Source: Marinomonas aquiplantarum (GTDB lineage: Bacteria; Pseudomonadota; Gammaproteobacteria; Pseudomonadales; Marinomonadaceae). Taken from it: a DNA stretch of 64,000 bases. Positions within the stretch are counted from its first letter, which is position 1. Each line of letters opens with the position of its first letter. The position numbers and the translations under genes are program-made. The stretch spans positions 26,187 through 90,186 of the forward strand of contig NZ_QNRF01000010.1 in NCBI RefSeq assembly GCF_003314975.1, given 5' to 3'. Of this stretch, positions 1 through 9,632 are shown one piece after another. The notes beneath the pieces are model-generated. The model saw only the letters and a list, made by a program, of their open reading frames with translations, did no database searches and was not told where the DNA came from.

Positions 1-646
1 GATCATCAGCTGACATCAACGGCGTTTGTTGACTAGCCAGCTCCAGCGCCACGATCGCTTGCTTTTCTTGCTTGTGCTTATCAAACACCCATTTCGATAC
101 TTGCCCATAAATTTCCGTGCCGGTCAGTTCTTCCAACAATTCAGCACGTTCATTGGCTTTGGCATTCAAAAAAGCCGAAAAGCCGCCTTGCGCCAGCAGC
201 ATAGACTTAGTAAAACGAGCAAAATCCAGCCCTGTTATTTCAGCAATTTTGTCGATTTTATCGTTTATCTTAGTGGTGATGATGCTGCCATCAATCTCAC
301 TTAATTCACAACTCATGGGTTGCAGCTTGCCATCACTGACATTACGCGCTCTTCTTTGCGACCAAAAAGCTCGATAGCCTTTACCCTTTACTTCAAATTC
401 CACCTCCGCCAAACATTCCGCTGTATGGCGAGTCATAACGTCATTTTGACTAGGCGAGACTTTTAATCTAGGCGTCTCATGATACAAAGCCAAACAAATG
501 GCATCTAATAAGGTGGACTTGCCTGCACCAGTGGGTCCGACAATGGCAAAGACCCCCGCTTCATCAAATGGGCTTTTGGTAAAATCGATCTGCCATTCCC
601 CTTTTAGGGAATTGAGGTTCTTGAGTCGTAGCTTACAAATCTTCAT
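1..646 (-). CDS. sbcC: Nuclease SbcCD subunit C, N-terminal part (runs off the left edge)
   Basis: SbcC is the SMC-like ATPase arm of the SbcCD (Rad50-Mre11) complex, which opens hairpins and trims DNA ends. The first 215 codons are present. The Walker A motif GPTGAGKST lies near residue 37, and a Q-loop-like AQGGFSAFL follows near residue 150, which is the order of a Rad50/SbcC N-terminal ATPase half. The ATG at 646 overlaps the sbcD stop in an ATGA arrangement, so the two are translationally coupled. The long coiled coil and the second ATPase half lie outside the window. Confidence 0.93.
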   Translation of the reverse strand, partial: MKICKLRLKNLNSLKGEWQIDFTKSPFDEAGVFAIVGPTGAGKSTLLDAICLALYHETPRLKVSPSQNDVMTRHTAECLAEVEFEVKGKGYRAFWSQRRARNVSDGKLQPMSCELSEIDGSIITTKINDKIDKIAEITGLDFARFTKSMLLAQGGFSAFLNAKANERAELLEELTGTEIYGQVSKWVFDKHKQEKQAIVALELASQQTPLMSADD

Positions 647-1935
647 TCGACTGTCTCCTCTTGGCTATTACTGTGGCCTGCCGTCTGCTCACTCACCGCT
701 TCTAGGCACTGTTGAAAGAGCTGCGACAAAGCAGTCTTTTGCTCATCTGGCAAATCCAAGCTGGCGGCAACACTGCGATCGAAAACTTCCTCAACGGATA
801 ATTCAGATAGGGTTTGTCGCTCAGTAAAAGAAACCGAGTTTTCACTTTGTGTTTTTTTACGCATCACTCTTAGCAACTCAATAGGCTTGCCTTCTACGGC
901 TTGTAATAACTGCTTATGCAAATCACTTAAGTATTCATCCGCTATGACAGACACTTCCAGCCAAATGGTTTTGCCTTCTTCACAAGATAAGCCATCAATC
1001 TGTGACACTAGACTTTGTAGATCTCCTTGCAAGCTAGTCATAGACTGAAAACACGGAACCTCTTTTAGCGCCACTGGTTCTTCTTGCTCAGCAAATAGAT
1101 CATCCATAACCTGGTTATCTTTAGACAATAAATTGGTATCAATAATCACCACCGATTTTTCACGACCTAATTCGTCAAAACTGAGAGGAATGGGTGAACC
1201 GGAATAACGAAAGCAACCGTTATTGCCTATGGCCTGCGGTCGATGAATATGACCTAATGCTAAATAATCAAAAGGTGGGAAAACCGATGTGGGTAAGGTA
1301 TCCAGAGTACCAACATACAAATCACGAACTGACTCGCTAAGCTGACTGCCAAATGCGGTAAGATGGCCAGTCCCTATAATAGGCAATGGCTCTTTTCTAT
1401 CGACATTACGCTGTGTGGCGACCTGATAAAGGCTGAAGTAGAAGTCTTTAATTTGCTGTAATAACGCTTCTTTTTTGTCCTGCTCTGATTGACCCGATTG
1501 ACTTTGAACAATGTCCTTTGGACGTAAATACGGCACGGCACAAAGCCAAGCAGCTTCGTTGCCTTGATGGTCCTTTAGAGAAATTACATGTGAGTTTAAG
1601 TCGGTTAAATCCGCTTGAGAAATGACCTGAACATCCAGATAGGCCAATAAACTCTTCGACTCATTGAGCATACTCACCGAGTCATGATTACCCGCAATCA
1701 CCACCAACTGACATTTTCTTGCACGCATCTCCAACACCAATTGATGGTAGATTTCACGAGCGTAACTTGGCGGAGAGCCGGTATCAAACACATCACCAGC
1801 GATGATAACGGCTTCAATAGACTCTTGCTCTACCACAATCAAAAGCCACTCAATAAATGCCTTATGTTCTTCACGACGGGACTTACCCATGAAATGTTGC
1901 CCCAAATGCCAATCTGAGGTGTGTAAAATCTTCAT
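643..1935 (-). CDS. sbcD: Nuclease SbcCD subunit D (Mre11-like exonuclease)
   Basis: This is the metallophosphoesterase nuclease subunit of SbcCD. The metal-site motifs appear in family order: DWHLGQ at the N-terminus, [14 protein letters not shown], a histidine in GTGHLTAFG, and LGHIHRPQ. The length of 430 residues is normal for SbcD. It is the first gene of an sbcD-sbcC operon and its TGA stop overlaps the sbcC start. The C-terminal 150 residues form the less conserved capping region. Confidence 0.95.
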   Translation of the reverse strand: MKILHTSDWHLGQHFMGKSRREEHKAFIEWLLIVVEQESIEAVIIAGDVFDTGSPPSYAREIYHQLVLEMRARKCQLVVIAGNHDSVSMLNESKSLLAYLDVQVISQADLTDLNSHVISLKDHQGNEAAWLCAVPYLRPKDIVQSQSGQSEQDKKEALLQQIKDFYFSLYQVATQRNVDRKEPLPIIGTGHLTAFGSQLSESVRDLYVGTLDTLPTSVFPPFDYLALGHIHRPQAIGNNGCFRYSGSPIPLSFDELGREKSVVIIDTNLLSKDNQVMDDLFAEQEEPVALKEVPCFQSMTSLQGDLQSLVSQIDGLSCEEGKTIWLEVSVIADEYLSDLHKQLLQAVEGKPIELLRVMRKKTQSENSVSFTERQTLSELSVEEVFDRSVAASLDLPDEQKTALSQLFQQCLEAVSEQTAGHSNSQEETVE

Positions 1936-1956
1936 TTGGTAACCTAATTTGATTAT

Positions 1957-2787
1957 TCAGCGCACAAAATGCAGCTGATGAGTTCGAATACGTAATGGTC
2001 TTAAATAGGCTTCCCATTGTTGCAGGGAGCGTTTTTGGCCATGATACAGAATGTTTAAATCAGTTGAGTTAGTTTTACTCAAAACTTGCGAAAAGGCTTC
2101 CCGCAAAACAACCTGTTCCACTAGGTTCTCAGGTTCAGCGGATAATGTACAACAGGCTAATAGATCGCAATTCTCGTTCGCGAGCACCTCTCGCCAATGG
2201 GTTTCATAAGCGATATTTTCGGCGGCTAAAACCACCAACCAAGGCCCTTGATCAACCCCTAATTCATACAACAAACGACCTTTCCTAATCCCCTGTTGAA
2301 GCTGCAAAAAAACACGATCCGCTGGTGCAAGATTCATCGCTTTATGCCAGTTTTCAGCCGATATCTGCGACTTTGCTAGCACTAACGTCAACGCTTGCCC
2401 AGCTGAGTTTAAAGCCATGAATTCTTCCGCCAAGCCTTCTTGATCAAATGACAAGCGTAGGCGATCCCCAAAAGACTCATCGCTTGGCCCCATCAAGGTC
2501 AATTCAATATTGGCTTCATCTAGTCGTTTTGTGGAAATAAGGGAAAAAGCAAGGCTTGTTGAGACAGGTTGAGTCGTCAACATTAAGGGAGAAACAAGCT
2601 GAGTTTGGCAAGCTAGGATAGACTCACCATTCTTTTGATCGTATAAACGACATGCGCCACAGGCACCAGCACGGCAGCCATAATGAACGTCAAATTGGTT
2701 AGCAAGCAACGCCATCAGAAGGTTGTCACCCGCCTCTACGTCAGCCTTCTTACCATTCAAACTTATCGTCAGTCTTTCTGACTCCAT
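1957..2787 (-). CDS. 2Fe-2S ferredoxin domain protein with a degenerate reductase-like C-terminus
   Basis: Residues 1-85 are a plant-type 2Fe-2S ferredoxin domain with cluster ligands C38, C43, C46 and C60 (C-x4-C-x2-C-x13-C). The remaining 190 residues look like a ferredoxin-NADP reductase fold by length and by segments such as GPWLVVLAAEN. I find neither the RxYS flavin motif nor a glycine-rich NAD motif, so the flavin site may be lost. The ATG at 2787 has an AGG about 7 nt upstream and is preferred over a TTG two codons earlier. It lies 21 nt upstream of sbcD on the same strand and may be co-transcribed. The electron partner is unknown. Confidence 0.7.
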   Translation of the reverse strand: MESERLTISLNGKKADVEAGDNLLMALLANQFDVHYGCRAGACGACRLYDQKNGESILACQTQLVSPLMLTTQPVSTSLAFSLISTKRLDEANIELTLMGPSDESFGDRLRLSFDQEGLAEEFMALNSAGQALTLVLAKSQISAENWHKAMNLAPADRVFLQLQQGIRKGRLLYELGVDQGPWLVVLAAENIAYETHWREVLANENCDLLACCTLSAEPENLVEQVVLREAFSQVLSKTNSTDLNILYHGQKRSLQQWEAYLRPLRIRTHQLHFVR

Positions 2788-2889
2788 GATCAAACCTAAG
2801 CGAATTTAAAACCAAGATTATGACACAGTTTATCAGGGTAAGCTTGGATCCTATTTTTAAGATATTAAGTCAGTTTCGTTTCCTGTGAC

Positions 2890-3504
2890 TTGCTTTATGC
2901 GCCTGAATCACTAATCTGTAAAAGTGGTCAATTCCTAACCATCACACTCACAACCAAACCGCTGGAGGTTAATATCCATTATAGTCAGCCAATCTACAGT
3001 TTGATTGTGATATTCATTTGTCTTGGTATTAGCCACATAAGCGCAGCCAATCATCTCACTAACAACACAGACACGCTTAAAGTACACCATGATCATTTCG
3101 GGTCGATTAAATTTGGGGAAAGACTGACAGATACCCAGTTAGCGTTTACCATCCAATCAACTCTAGTCAATGAATGCCAGTATATTCGCTTCGATGACTA
3201 CCCTAATGTGTCCGTCATGGTCGTTAATCATGTTATTGAACGGATAGATACCGACCAACTCAATGTCATTGACAAAGAAAGCCCCTTCTATGAATTAGCG
3301 TCACACTCACTTAGTTTGGCCGACTTTTCTAAAAAATATCCTGACATTGAAATAGCACCTCATGAATATGAGAATGGTGTGTATTTACGCTGGTACAATT
3401 CAAGTAAGACCAAAGCCATTGTCGTGGATTATATTAACGACAACATTGATATTATCAAAGCTGGGCGAGTGCCAAGCGTTTTATACATCGAAGGCTGTGC
3501 CTAA
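2890..3504 (+). CDS. Exported protein of unknown function
   Basis: I do not recognise a family. A hydrophobic segment (about residues 36-52, ending near SHISAAN) looks like a signal peptide or anchor, followed by a soluble mixed domain. No ATG exists in the N-terminal part. The listed TTG gives a long pre-sequence. A strong GGAGG stands 5 nt before an in-frame ATC at 2974, and a TTG at 3001 is also possible, so the true start is uncertain. The stop overlaps the start of the next gene (TAATG), which argues for coupled translation of the pair. Confidence 0.55.
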   Translation: MLYAPESLICKSGQFLTITLTTKPLEVNIHYSQPIYSLIVIFICLGISHISAANHLTNNTDTLKVHHDHFGSIKFGERLTDTQLAFTIQSTLVNECQYIRFDDYPNVSVMVVNHVIERIDTDQLNVIDKESPFYELASHSLSLADFSKKYPDIEIAPHEYENGVYLRWYNSSKTKAIVVDYINDNIDIIKAGRVPSVLYIEGCA

Positions 3505-3845
3505 TGTCAAACCTCATCCATTCTTTATCAGGCTTCAGTTTACGAACACGTCATCCCTGCCTATTTATTATCATACTCTTTATCATGTTAGCGCTAATAA
3601 CCGCTTGTGATACAAAAGTTGGCGGTGCATGCCAATACAGAAATGGCATCGAGTCAGCAACCGTCTCACATATTGATAAAAGTTATGTGATGTTAAGCAA
3701 TAAGCATAATCAGTTTGAAGCAGCGCTTAATCTATTTTCTTCTGCGCCAATCAAAGGAGAAAACTACACAATTCATTATCAATACATCACCCAAGGCAGC
3801 TGTACTCCTATGCAAATTGAATCCGTTCATTTAGAAACCTATTAA
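3504..3845 (+). CDS. Small putative lipoprotein of unknown function
   Basis: The 113-residue product has a basic N-terminus, a hydrophobic stretch at about residues 19-33 and a lipobox-like LITAC, with the acylated cysteine at about residue 35. The mature part is about 78 residues, polar, with three further cysteines. No known domain is recognised. The ATG overlaps the stop of the upstream exported protein by one base, so the two form a small operon. The unusually long pre-lipobox segment could mean that a later start is used. Confidence 0.55.
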   Translation: MSNLIHSLSGFSLRTRHPCLFIIILFIMLALITACDTKVGGACQYRNGIESATVSHIDKSYVMLSNKHNQFEAALNLFSSAPIKGENYTIHYQYITQGSCTPMQIESVHLETY

Positions 3846-3926
3846 ATGAACCCTCTAATCTTGATTAAACTTATATCCCTGAGCACCACCCTTGAAGCGT
3901 ATCTAAGGTGGCACCATCACTGTATT

Positions 3927-5399
3927 TTAAGCTTTTGGCGTTGAGGCTAATAAGGCCAACAACAAATCCCAAAAATCGGATACAGAATCAATCTCCATGC
4001 GCTCCGTTGGCGAGTGCGCACCTCGTATGTTGGGGCCAAAAGACACCATCTCCATACCGGAATATTTTGCCCCAATAATGCCGCACTCTAAACCTGCATG
4101 AATGACTTTGACATTCGCTTCATAACCCATGACCTCTTTATGCACTTGCAAAAATGCTTTCAGTAAGCCTGCATTCGGATCGGGACGCCAACCTGGGTAG
4201 CCATTTTCCAAACGAACTTGGGCATCAATCAAAGAAAATGCCGACTTGGCGACATAAGCTTGATGTTCTACGGCAGAATCAACTAATGAGCGGACGAGCA
4301 AACAGGCATCAAATTTCTTTATCCCTGATGCGGCGTTAGTCAGGTTGATGACCCCTAAATTGCACGACGTTTCTGTCACACCCTCTAATTCTGCACTCAT
4401 TCTATGAACCCCATGAGGGGCACAATATAAAGCATTTAACAAACTGCCTGTGTCCGTAGCATCCAGTTCAGAGTCAAGTGTCGCTGGCGTTAAGCTCACT
4501 TTTAAGTCCGCTTCAATGGAAGCAAATTCAAGCTTGGCACTTGCCTCAAAGGTTTCAATAAAACGGAATAGGACAGCCTCATCACAGGCTTTCAGATTGA
4601 TTGTTGCCTTAGCGTCACGCGCAATGGCATTACGAAGAGTACCACCTGAAAAAGCGCTTAACCCAAAATCACAATGTTCTCTTAACAAAGTGAGTAATCT
4701 GACAATCAATACGTTGGCGCTGGCACGACCTTTGTGGATGTCCAAACCAGAGTGACCACCGCGTAAGCCAGAAATCGTAATGTCATAGGCTTTTTTGTCT
4801 GCGGTAGCTGGAATCGGCGTATAAAGCTTATCGATGTTAATATCGACGCCACCGGCACAACCAATGTAGACATCACCTCGGTCTTCGGAATCCAAATTGA
4901 GTAGAATTTTACCTTGTAAAATACCTTCCTCAAGCTGCAAAGCACCTCGTAGGCTAGTTTCTTCCTCTATGGTAAACAAAGCTTCGATTGGTCCGTGTTC
5001 AAGGTCAGTAGACTCTAATACCGCCAAGGCGGCTGCCACACCAATACCATTATCCGCACCTAACGTCGTGCCTTTTGCCGACACCCAACCGTCAATGATT
5101 TGAGTTTGAATAGGGTCTTTAGTGAAATCATGCTCAAGGTCTGCTTCTTTTTGCGCCACCATATCCAAGTGACCTTGTAAGACAACTGTTTGTCTGTCCT
5201 CCATTCCTTGACTAGCAGGCTTACGAATCACCAAATTACCCACTGGATCAATATAAGTCGATAAACCAAGTGACTCCGCCCAAGAGATCAGATGATCTCG
5301 TAATTGAGCTTCATGAAAAGAAGGCCTTGGAATACTGCATAGGGTTTGAAAATGTCGCCAAACGGGCTCTGGTTGCAAAGTGCTTAATACTTGGTTCAT
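3927..5399 (-). CDS. pepD: Aminoacyl-histidine dipeptidase (M20 family)
   Basis: Cytosolic zinc dipeptidase that cleaves Xaa-His and other dipeptides. The M20 motifs are in place: GHLDM with H77 and D79, the bridging aspartate D116 in ADNGIG, the catalytic glutamates E145/E146 in TIEEETS, and C-terminal HAGLECG and GAHSPTE. The length of 490 residues matches PepD. It is transcribed divergently from the pectate-lyase-like gene across a 236-nt gap and appears monocistronic. Confidence 0.92.
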   Translation of the reverse strand: MNQVLSTLQPEPVWRHFQTLCSIPRPSFHEAQLRDHLISWAESLGLSTYIDPVGNLVIRKPASQGMEDRQTVVLQGHLDMVAQKEADLEHDFTKDPIQTQIIDGWVSAKGTTLGADNGIGVAAALAVLESTDLEHGPIEALFTIEEETSLRGALQLEEGILQGKILLNLDSEDRGDVYIGCAGGVDINIDKLYTPIPATADKKAYDITISGLRGGHSGLDIHKGRASANVLIVRLLTLLREHCDFGLSAFSGGTLRNAIARDAKATINLKACDEAVLFRFIETFEASAKLEFASIEADLKVSLTPATLDSELDATDTGSLLNALYCAPHGVHRMSAELEGVTETSCNLGVINLTNAASGIKKFDACLLVRSLVDSAVEHQAYVAKSAFSLIDAQVRLENGYPGWRPDPNAGLLKAFLQVHKEVMGYEANVKVIHAGLECGIIGAKYSGMEMVSFGPNIRGAHSPTERMEIDSVSDFWDLLLALLASTPKA

Positions 5400-5635
5400 T
5401 CGATACTCTTAACAATGGTCGATTTTCACTAGGGTAAAGAAGCCCAAGTACTGAGGCAATCGAAATTAAGACTAGCTCTATACAGAAAACGCATGTGACT
5501 GAGTATACCTACCTCATGCGAAATTCAAATTTTGAAATGACGTTTTATTTTATGGAATCACATTTGATATTTCGCTATTATCAATACCCAACACCGCCTA
5601 ACAATCAGTACCAATAAAAATAACAGGACGTCATA

Positions 5636-7270
5636 ATGCAAGCTGTACTGGATTATCTCACTCAATATGCTGATACCATTTTGCGCGATTTTAGCGACCC
5701 TTATCATGGTACGCCTTTATTGTTTGATGGTTGTCATGCCCAAAGCAAACAACCGATTAGTTGGAAAAATACCGATGGTCGGATATGGCAACCGTCCAAC
5801 CTTGCAAGCCAGCAAAACCTATTTCGTTTTTTTGTTGGTTTGTCTAATGTCACCCAAGACCCTCAATACAAACAAGCAGCTCAAAACGCCATTCAATGGC
5901 ATTTCGATCATGCCGATGCAAGCGGCTTAATCCGCTGGGGCGGTCACTCTTTTATTGATTTAAAAACCTTAGACTCGGTCGGCCCTGAAAACAAAAACAT
6001 GGTGCATGAACTTAAACATCACTGTCCTTTTTATGAACTTATGTACGAAACCAACCCAGCTGCCACCCGCAAATTGATCAAGGCCATCTGGAACACCCAC
6101 GTCACTAATTGGCAACATATGGAAATGTCCCGTCATGGTCAATACGGTTTGGATTTTGATGAATTAAGTGTTTGGGATAAACCCAAGCAAGCTAACTTAT
6201 CCCCTTTACGAGAAATGAAAGGCTTGTCCTTCGTGAATATTGGCAACGATTTGGTGTTCAGTGCCGGCATGCTATATGCCATGGATGAAGATGAGAAAGC
6301 CCTATATTGGGCGGAACATTTAATGCGTCAGTACGTCAACAGTCGACACCCTGATACCCAGTTGGGTTGCTATCAATACAATCAACCCCTTAAAACCGGC
6401 AACGCACCAACGGATGAGCACCATCCGCAATATACCTTTTCGTTTTGGGGTGACAGAGCACAACGTCAATTTGGCCCAGAATACGGCGATGTCGCAAAAG
6501 AAGCTTGGGTGCTATTCAAGATTGACGAAGAAGCGCTCAATGGCCCTGAAGGTATTTACGGTGACTGCGCCTTAGCACAAACGTTACTCGCCAGAGAGTT
6601 AGGCACAAGAGGCAAACAATTACTGAATTGGACAACCGAAGGGCTAGAAGCCTGGGCGCATTACGCTTACGACTCGGATACCAACGAAATAAAACCCATG
6701 TTCGCGGATGGTAAAGACCTCACCGGTCACAAGATTCCACGCTTTGGTTATTATGGCCAACAAGGTCAAGAACTGCTTCGCCGCCCTCTTCCTGCCCATG
6801 TCTTCCTTGCTTACGTGACGAACTGGTGTGAATCTAGAAGCCAAGCACTCTGGCCGACTGTTTGCGCTATGGCAGCACACTTTGGCTTGGGTGATTGGCA
6901 AAAAAGAAAAGCTATCGAATTTGATGGATCAATCGATCCTTTACTCTTATTTGCCTCATTGGAAATGCATCGCTCAACAAAAGACCCTTTCTTTATGACA
7001 TTATCGGATACGTTGGCAAGCGCTCTCTTCAAACAAATGGCGCATCATGGTCTATTCACCCCATCATCTGAACACATATATTGTCGTTTCGATGATGTCG
7101 CCCCACTGGCCCTACTCACCTGGATTGCCCATAAAAAAGGCTCATTTGATCAAGTACCAATTTATCGCAGCCGAGGTGGCTACATTCATGGGGACATATT
7201 GCTGGATAACGGCAAAGTAAAAAACATCATGGATGTGAAGTTTATTTATGAGCAGAAAAGACAGTATTAG
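5636..7270 (+). CDS. Polysaccharide lyase family 2 (pectate lyase)-like enzyme
   Basis: The 544-residue length and lack of a signal peptide fit cytoplasmic PL2 exo-acting pectate lyases such as PelW (about 540 residues), which cut oligogalacturonides by beta-elimination. From memory of the Yersinia PL2A structure, the metal ligands are His109, Glu130 and His172 and the base is Arg171. Here H104, E125, R166 and H167 sit at a constant offset of five, including the adjacent R-H pair in MSRHGQYG. Many W/H/Y-rich helical segments fit an alpha/alpha barrel. The ATG has AGGACG 7 nt upstream. No other pectin gene is nearby, so the true substrate could be a different uronate. Confidence 0.68.
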   Translation: MQAVLDYLTQYADTILRDFSDPYHGTPLLFDGCHAQSKQPISWKNTDGRIWQPSNLASQQNLFRFFVGLSNVTQDPQYKQAAQNAIQWHFDHADASGLIRWGGHSFIDLKTLDSVGPENKNMVHELKHHCPFYELMYETNPAATRKLIKAIWNTHVTNWQHMEMSRHGQYGLDFDELSVWDKPKQANLSPLREMKGLSFVNIGNDLVFSAGMLYAMDEDEKALYWAEHLMRQYVNSRHPDTQLGCYQYNQPLKTGNAPTDEHHPQYTFSFWGDRAQRQFGPEYGDVAKEAWVLFKIDEEALNGPEGIYGDCALAQTLLARELGTRGKQLLNWTTEGLEAWAHYAYDSDTNEIKPMFADGKDLTGHKIPRFGYYGQQGQELLRRPLPAHVFLAYVTNWCESRSQALWPTVCAMAAHFGLGDWQKRKAIEFDGSIDPLLLFASLEMHRSTKDPFFMTLSDTLASALFKQMAHHGLFTPSSEHIYCRFDDVAPLALLTWIAHKKGSFDQVPIYRSRGGYIHGDILLDNGKVKNIMDVKFIYEQKRQY

Positions 7271-7275
7271 AAAAT

Positions 7276-7306
7276 GTGAGCTCACTTTGATATGGAGTGA
7301 GCTCGG
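7276..7306. terminator. Hairpin between convergent genes
   Basis: A perfect 9-bp inverted repeat GAGCTCACT / AGTGAGCTC (7278-7286 and 7296-7304, 9-nt loop) lies between two convergent stops. No T-tract follows on either strand, so termination is possible but not certain. Confidence 0.4.
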
Positions 7307-7318
7307 AGGGATTCATTC

Positions 7319-7909
7319 TTAGAATTGGTAGCCAAATCCTATAGCTACAGTACTGGTATCGTTTTCAAATTTGTATTTAGTACCATCTACTTCAAAAGCA
7401 CCATCCATTGAAGATACAGAGTAGTTGGCTGAAACAAACATATCTTCTTTAATTAAATATTCAAAACCGACACTATAATATAGGTCATTACTTGTATCAG
7501 ACAATTTAGTATCATCCGACAAACTTTTATCATCATATTCACTGGTGTATTCGGTATCCCAAAGCGAAATTCCTAAACGGGCATTAACTGTAAGGGCATC
7601 ATTTATCTCAAATGATTTTTTAATGCCTACGTTTATGGCTGAAGAAGTGAAAGTGTCAGTATATTTATCATCTTCATCAATCAAACGAGAAGAAGCCGTT
7701 CCATAATCATGATATGCAAGCTCTGCTGACCAAGATGGAACAAATTGATAGGCAACTCTTAAAGCCAGAGAAGTATCATCACTGTCTACAGAATTTTTTA
7801 CTTTTTGACTAGTTTTCCCCACCAACACCTCTGCGGTAAAAGGCTTATCTGCGGCCATTGCCATAGAAGCCCCTGAAATAGCTAAAACACCCAACAATAC
7901 TTTTTTCAT
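7319..7909 (-). CDS. Outer-membrane beta-barrel protein (OmpA/OmpW-like fold)
   Basis: The 196-residue product starts with a clear signal peptide (MKKVLLGVLAISGASMAMA, cut before ADKPF). The mature part alternates short beta strands with D/S/T-rich loops, as in an 8-stranded barrel. It ends in the aromatic residue of GFGYQF, the usual BAM recognition signal. The ATG at 7909 with AAGGAA upstream is preferred over an upstream in-frame extension that would bury the signal peptide. Function is unknown; small barrels of this sort are often adhesins or pores. It is monocistronic, between two hairpins. Confidence 0.75.
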   Translation of the reverse strand: MKKVLLGVLAISGASMAMAADKPFTAEVLVGKTSQKVKNSVDSDDTSLALRVAYQFVPSWSAELAYHDYGTASSRLIDEDDKYTDTFTSSAINVGIKKSFEINDALTVNARLGISLWDTEYTSEYDDKSLSDDTKLSDTSNDLYYSVGFEYLIKEDMFVSANYSVSSMDGAFEVDGTKYKFENDTSTVAIGFGYQF

Positions 7910-8018
7910 TTCCTTATAAACTCCATGTATTTGTAAAACAACGTAAGCATTACGTAAGATTTTGTAATTTACCAAAACGAATGCTGTTAAGCAATTGGAA
8001 CATAAGGCTTTTATAAAC

Positions 8019-8046
8019 AAAAAAAGACGCACAAGGCGTCTTTTTA
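8019..8046 (-). terminator. Rho-independent terminator of gor
   Basis: On the minus strand GACGC-CTTGT-GCGTC is followed by a run of T (8026-8040 stem-loop), 25 nt after the gor stop. The A-run on the other side extends the stem with the T-run. Confidence 0.8.
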
Positions 8047-8070
8047 GAGGTTGTTATTTATGCTTTTTAA

Positions 8071-9447
8071 TTACTCACGTTTTTTAAGCGATCCTTCTGA
8101 GAAAGTCACAAATTCTTCTGCGCTCGTTGGGTGAACACCAACAGTAGCGTCGAAATCGGCTTTGGTCGCGCCCGCTTTAATGGCAATACCCAGACCTTGA
8201 ATGATCTCACCGGCATAATCCCCCACCATGTGCGCACCAATCACTTTGTCATTAGCGTTGTTCACCAGTAGCTTCATTAATGAACGAGAAGTACTGGCGC
8301 TCAACGTGTGCTTCATTGGACGGAAATCCGTTTGATAAACGCGGAAATCTAACCCTCTGGCTTCGGCTTCTTGCTCACTCAATCCCACAGTACCAATTGC
8401 CGGTTGGCTAAATACCGCAGTAGGAATATTATCGTAATCAAAATTCACCGGTTTACCTTCAAACCAGTAATCAATCAACGCCATGGCTTCTTTGATCGCA
8501 ACTGGGGTCAGTTGAATATTATCGGTGACATCACCAAGGGCAAATACACTTGACACCGATGTAGTGAAGTTACTATCAATGACCACAGCACCATTTTTAC
8601 CTGTAATGATATTGGCTTTATCTAGACCTAAAGAACCAACATTAGGCACACGGCCTGTCGCGTATAGAACCAAGCCAAACTCTTCACTACGTCCATCTTT
8701 AAAGTGCACCATACGAGAACCATTGGGTTGCTTAGGATCAACCAACTCAATACGTTCCACATCCGTGTTTAATTGCACATCAATGCCTGATTTCTCGTAT
8801 TCGACGCTAGCAAAGTTGCGCACATCTTCATCAAAACCACGCAACAGTTGATCACCACGATACGCTAATGTGGTTGTTACCCCCAAGCCATTCAAAATAC
8901 CGGCAAACTCAACGGCAATGTAACCCCCGCCGACAACCAATGCTTTACTAGGAAGTGATTCTAAATAAAACATTTCATTGGAACTGACCACAAGATCATT
9001 ACCTTCGAAGTCAGGAATAAATGGCTTAGCACCAACCGCGATCAAAATACGCTCGGCCGTGTAAGTTTGACCATTTACTTCGACTGTATTGGCATCCACA
9101 AAACTGGCATAGCCTTTGATCAAGTCCACTCCAGCATTGTTTAATAAATTGCCATAAATACCATTTAATCGTTCAATTTCCTTGGTTTTGTTGTCACGCA
9201 AAACAGACCAATCAAATGATACGCCTTCATGTTGCCAACCAAAACCTGCTGCTTCTTCAAAACCATGACCAAATTCAGAACCATACACGAATAATTTCTT
9301 TGGCACACAACCAATATTGACACAGGTTCCGCCTAATGCGCTGCCTTCCGCAACCGCTACTTTGTAACCTTTTGACGCTGCCACTCGACTTGCTCTTACT
9401 CCGCCTGAGCCAGCACCGATAACAAATAAATCGTATTGATAAGCCAT
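8071..9447 (-). CDS. gor: Glutathione-disulfide reductase
   Basis: FAD- and NADPH-dependent reduction of glutathione disulfide in the cytosol. The N-terminal FAD motif GAGSGG is followed by the redox disulfide GGTCVNIGCVPKK (C42 and C47), a second Rossmann motif VGGGYIAVEFAG, the FAD-binding ATGRVPN and ALGDV, and the C-terminal HPTSAEE histidine-glutamate pair. With the ATG at 9447 (GGAGAA 8 nt upstream) the length is 458, normal for Gor; an in-frame ATG a little upstream is less likely. It is followed by its own terminator. Confidence 0.93.
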   Translation of the reverse strand: MAYQYDLFVIGAGSGGVRASRVAASKGYKVAVAEGSALGGTCVNIGCVPKKLFVYGSEFGHGFEEAAGFGWQHEGVSFDWSVLRDNKTKEIERLNGIYGNLLNNAGVDLIKGYASFVDANTVEVNGQTYTAERILIAVGAKPFIPDFEGNDLVVSSNEMFYLESLPSKALVVGGGYIAVEFAGILNGLGVTTTLAYRGDQLLRGFDEDVRNFASVEYEKSGIDVQLNTDVERIELVDPKQPNGSRMVHFKDGRSEEFGLVLYATGRVPNVGSLGLDKANIITGKNGAVVIDSNFTTSVSSVFALGDVTDNIQLTPVAIKEAMALIDYWFEGKPVNFDYDNIPTAVFSQPAIGTVGLSEQEAEARGLDFRVYQTDFRPMKHTLSASTSRSLMKLLVNNANDKVIGAHMVGDYAGEIIQGLGIAIKAGATKADFDATVGVHPTSAEEFVTFSEGSLKKRE

Positions 9448-9632
9448 TATGTATTTCTCCAACATCATGCTTTATAAATCTATCTCGCCAGTGTAGCAGG
9501 GCTAACCAAAAAAGTTCAAAAGAATCATTCTATTAGAGCGATCAAAAAAAGCATTTAAATGTGCAAAGCAAAGACAAGATTGACGACGCCACATCTGCTA
9601 TTATTGGCAAAAAATACAGTTGGAAAGATGCT

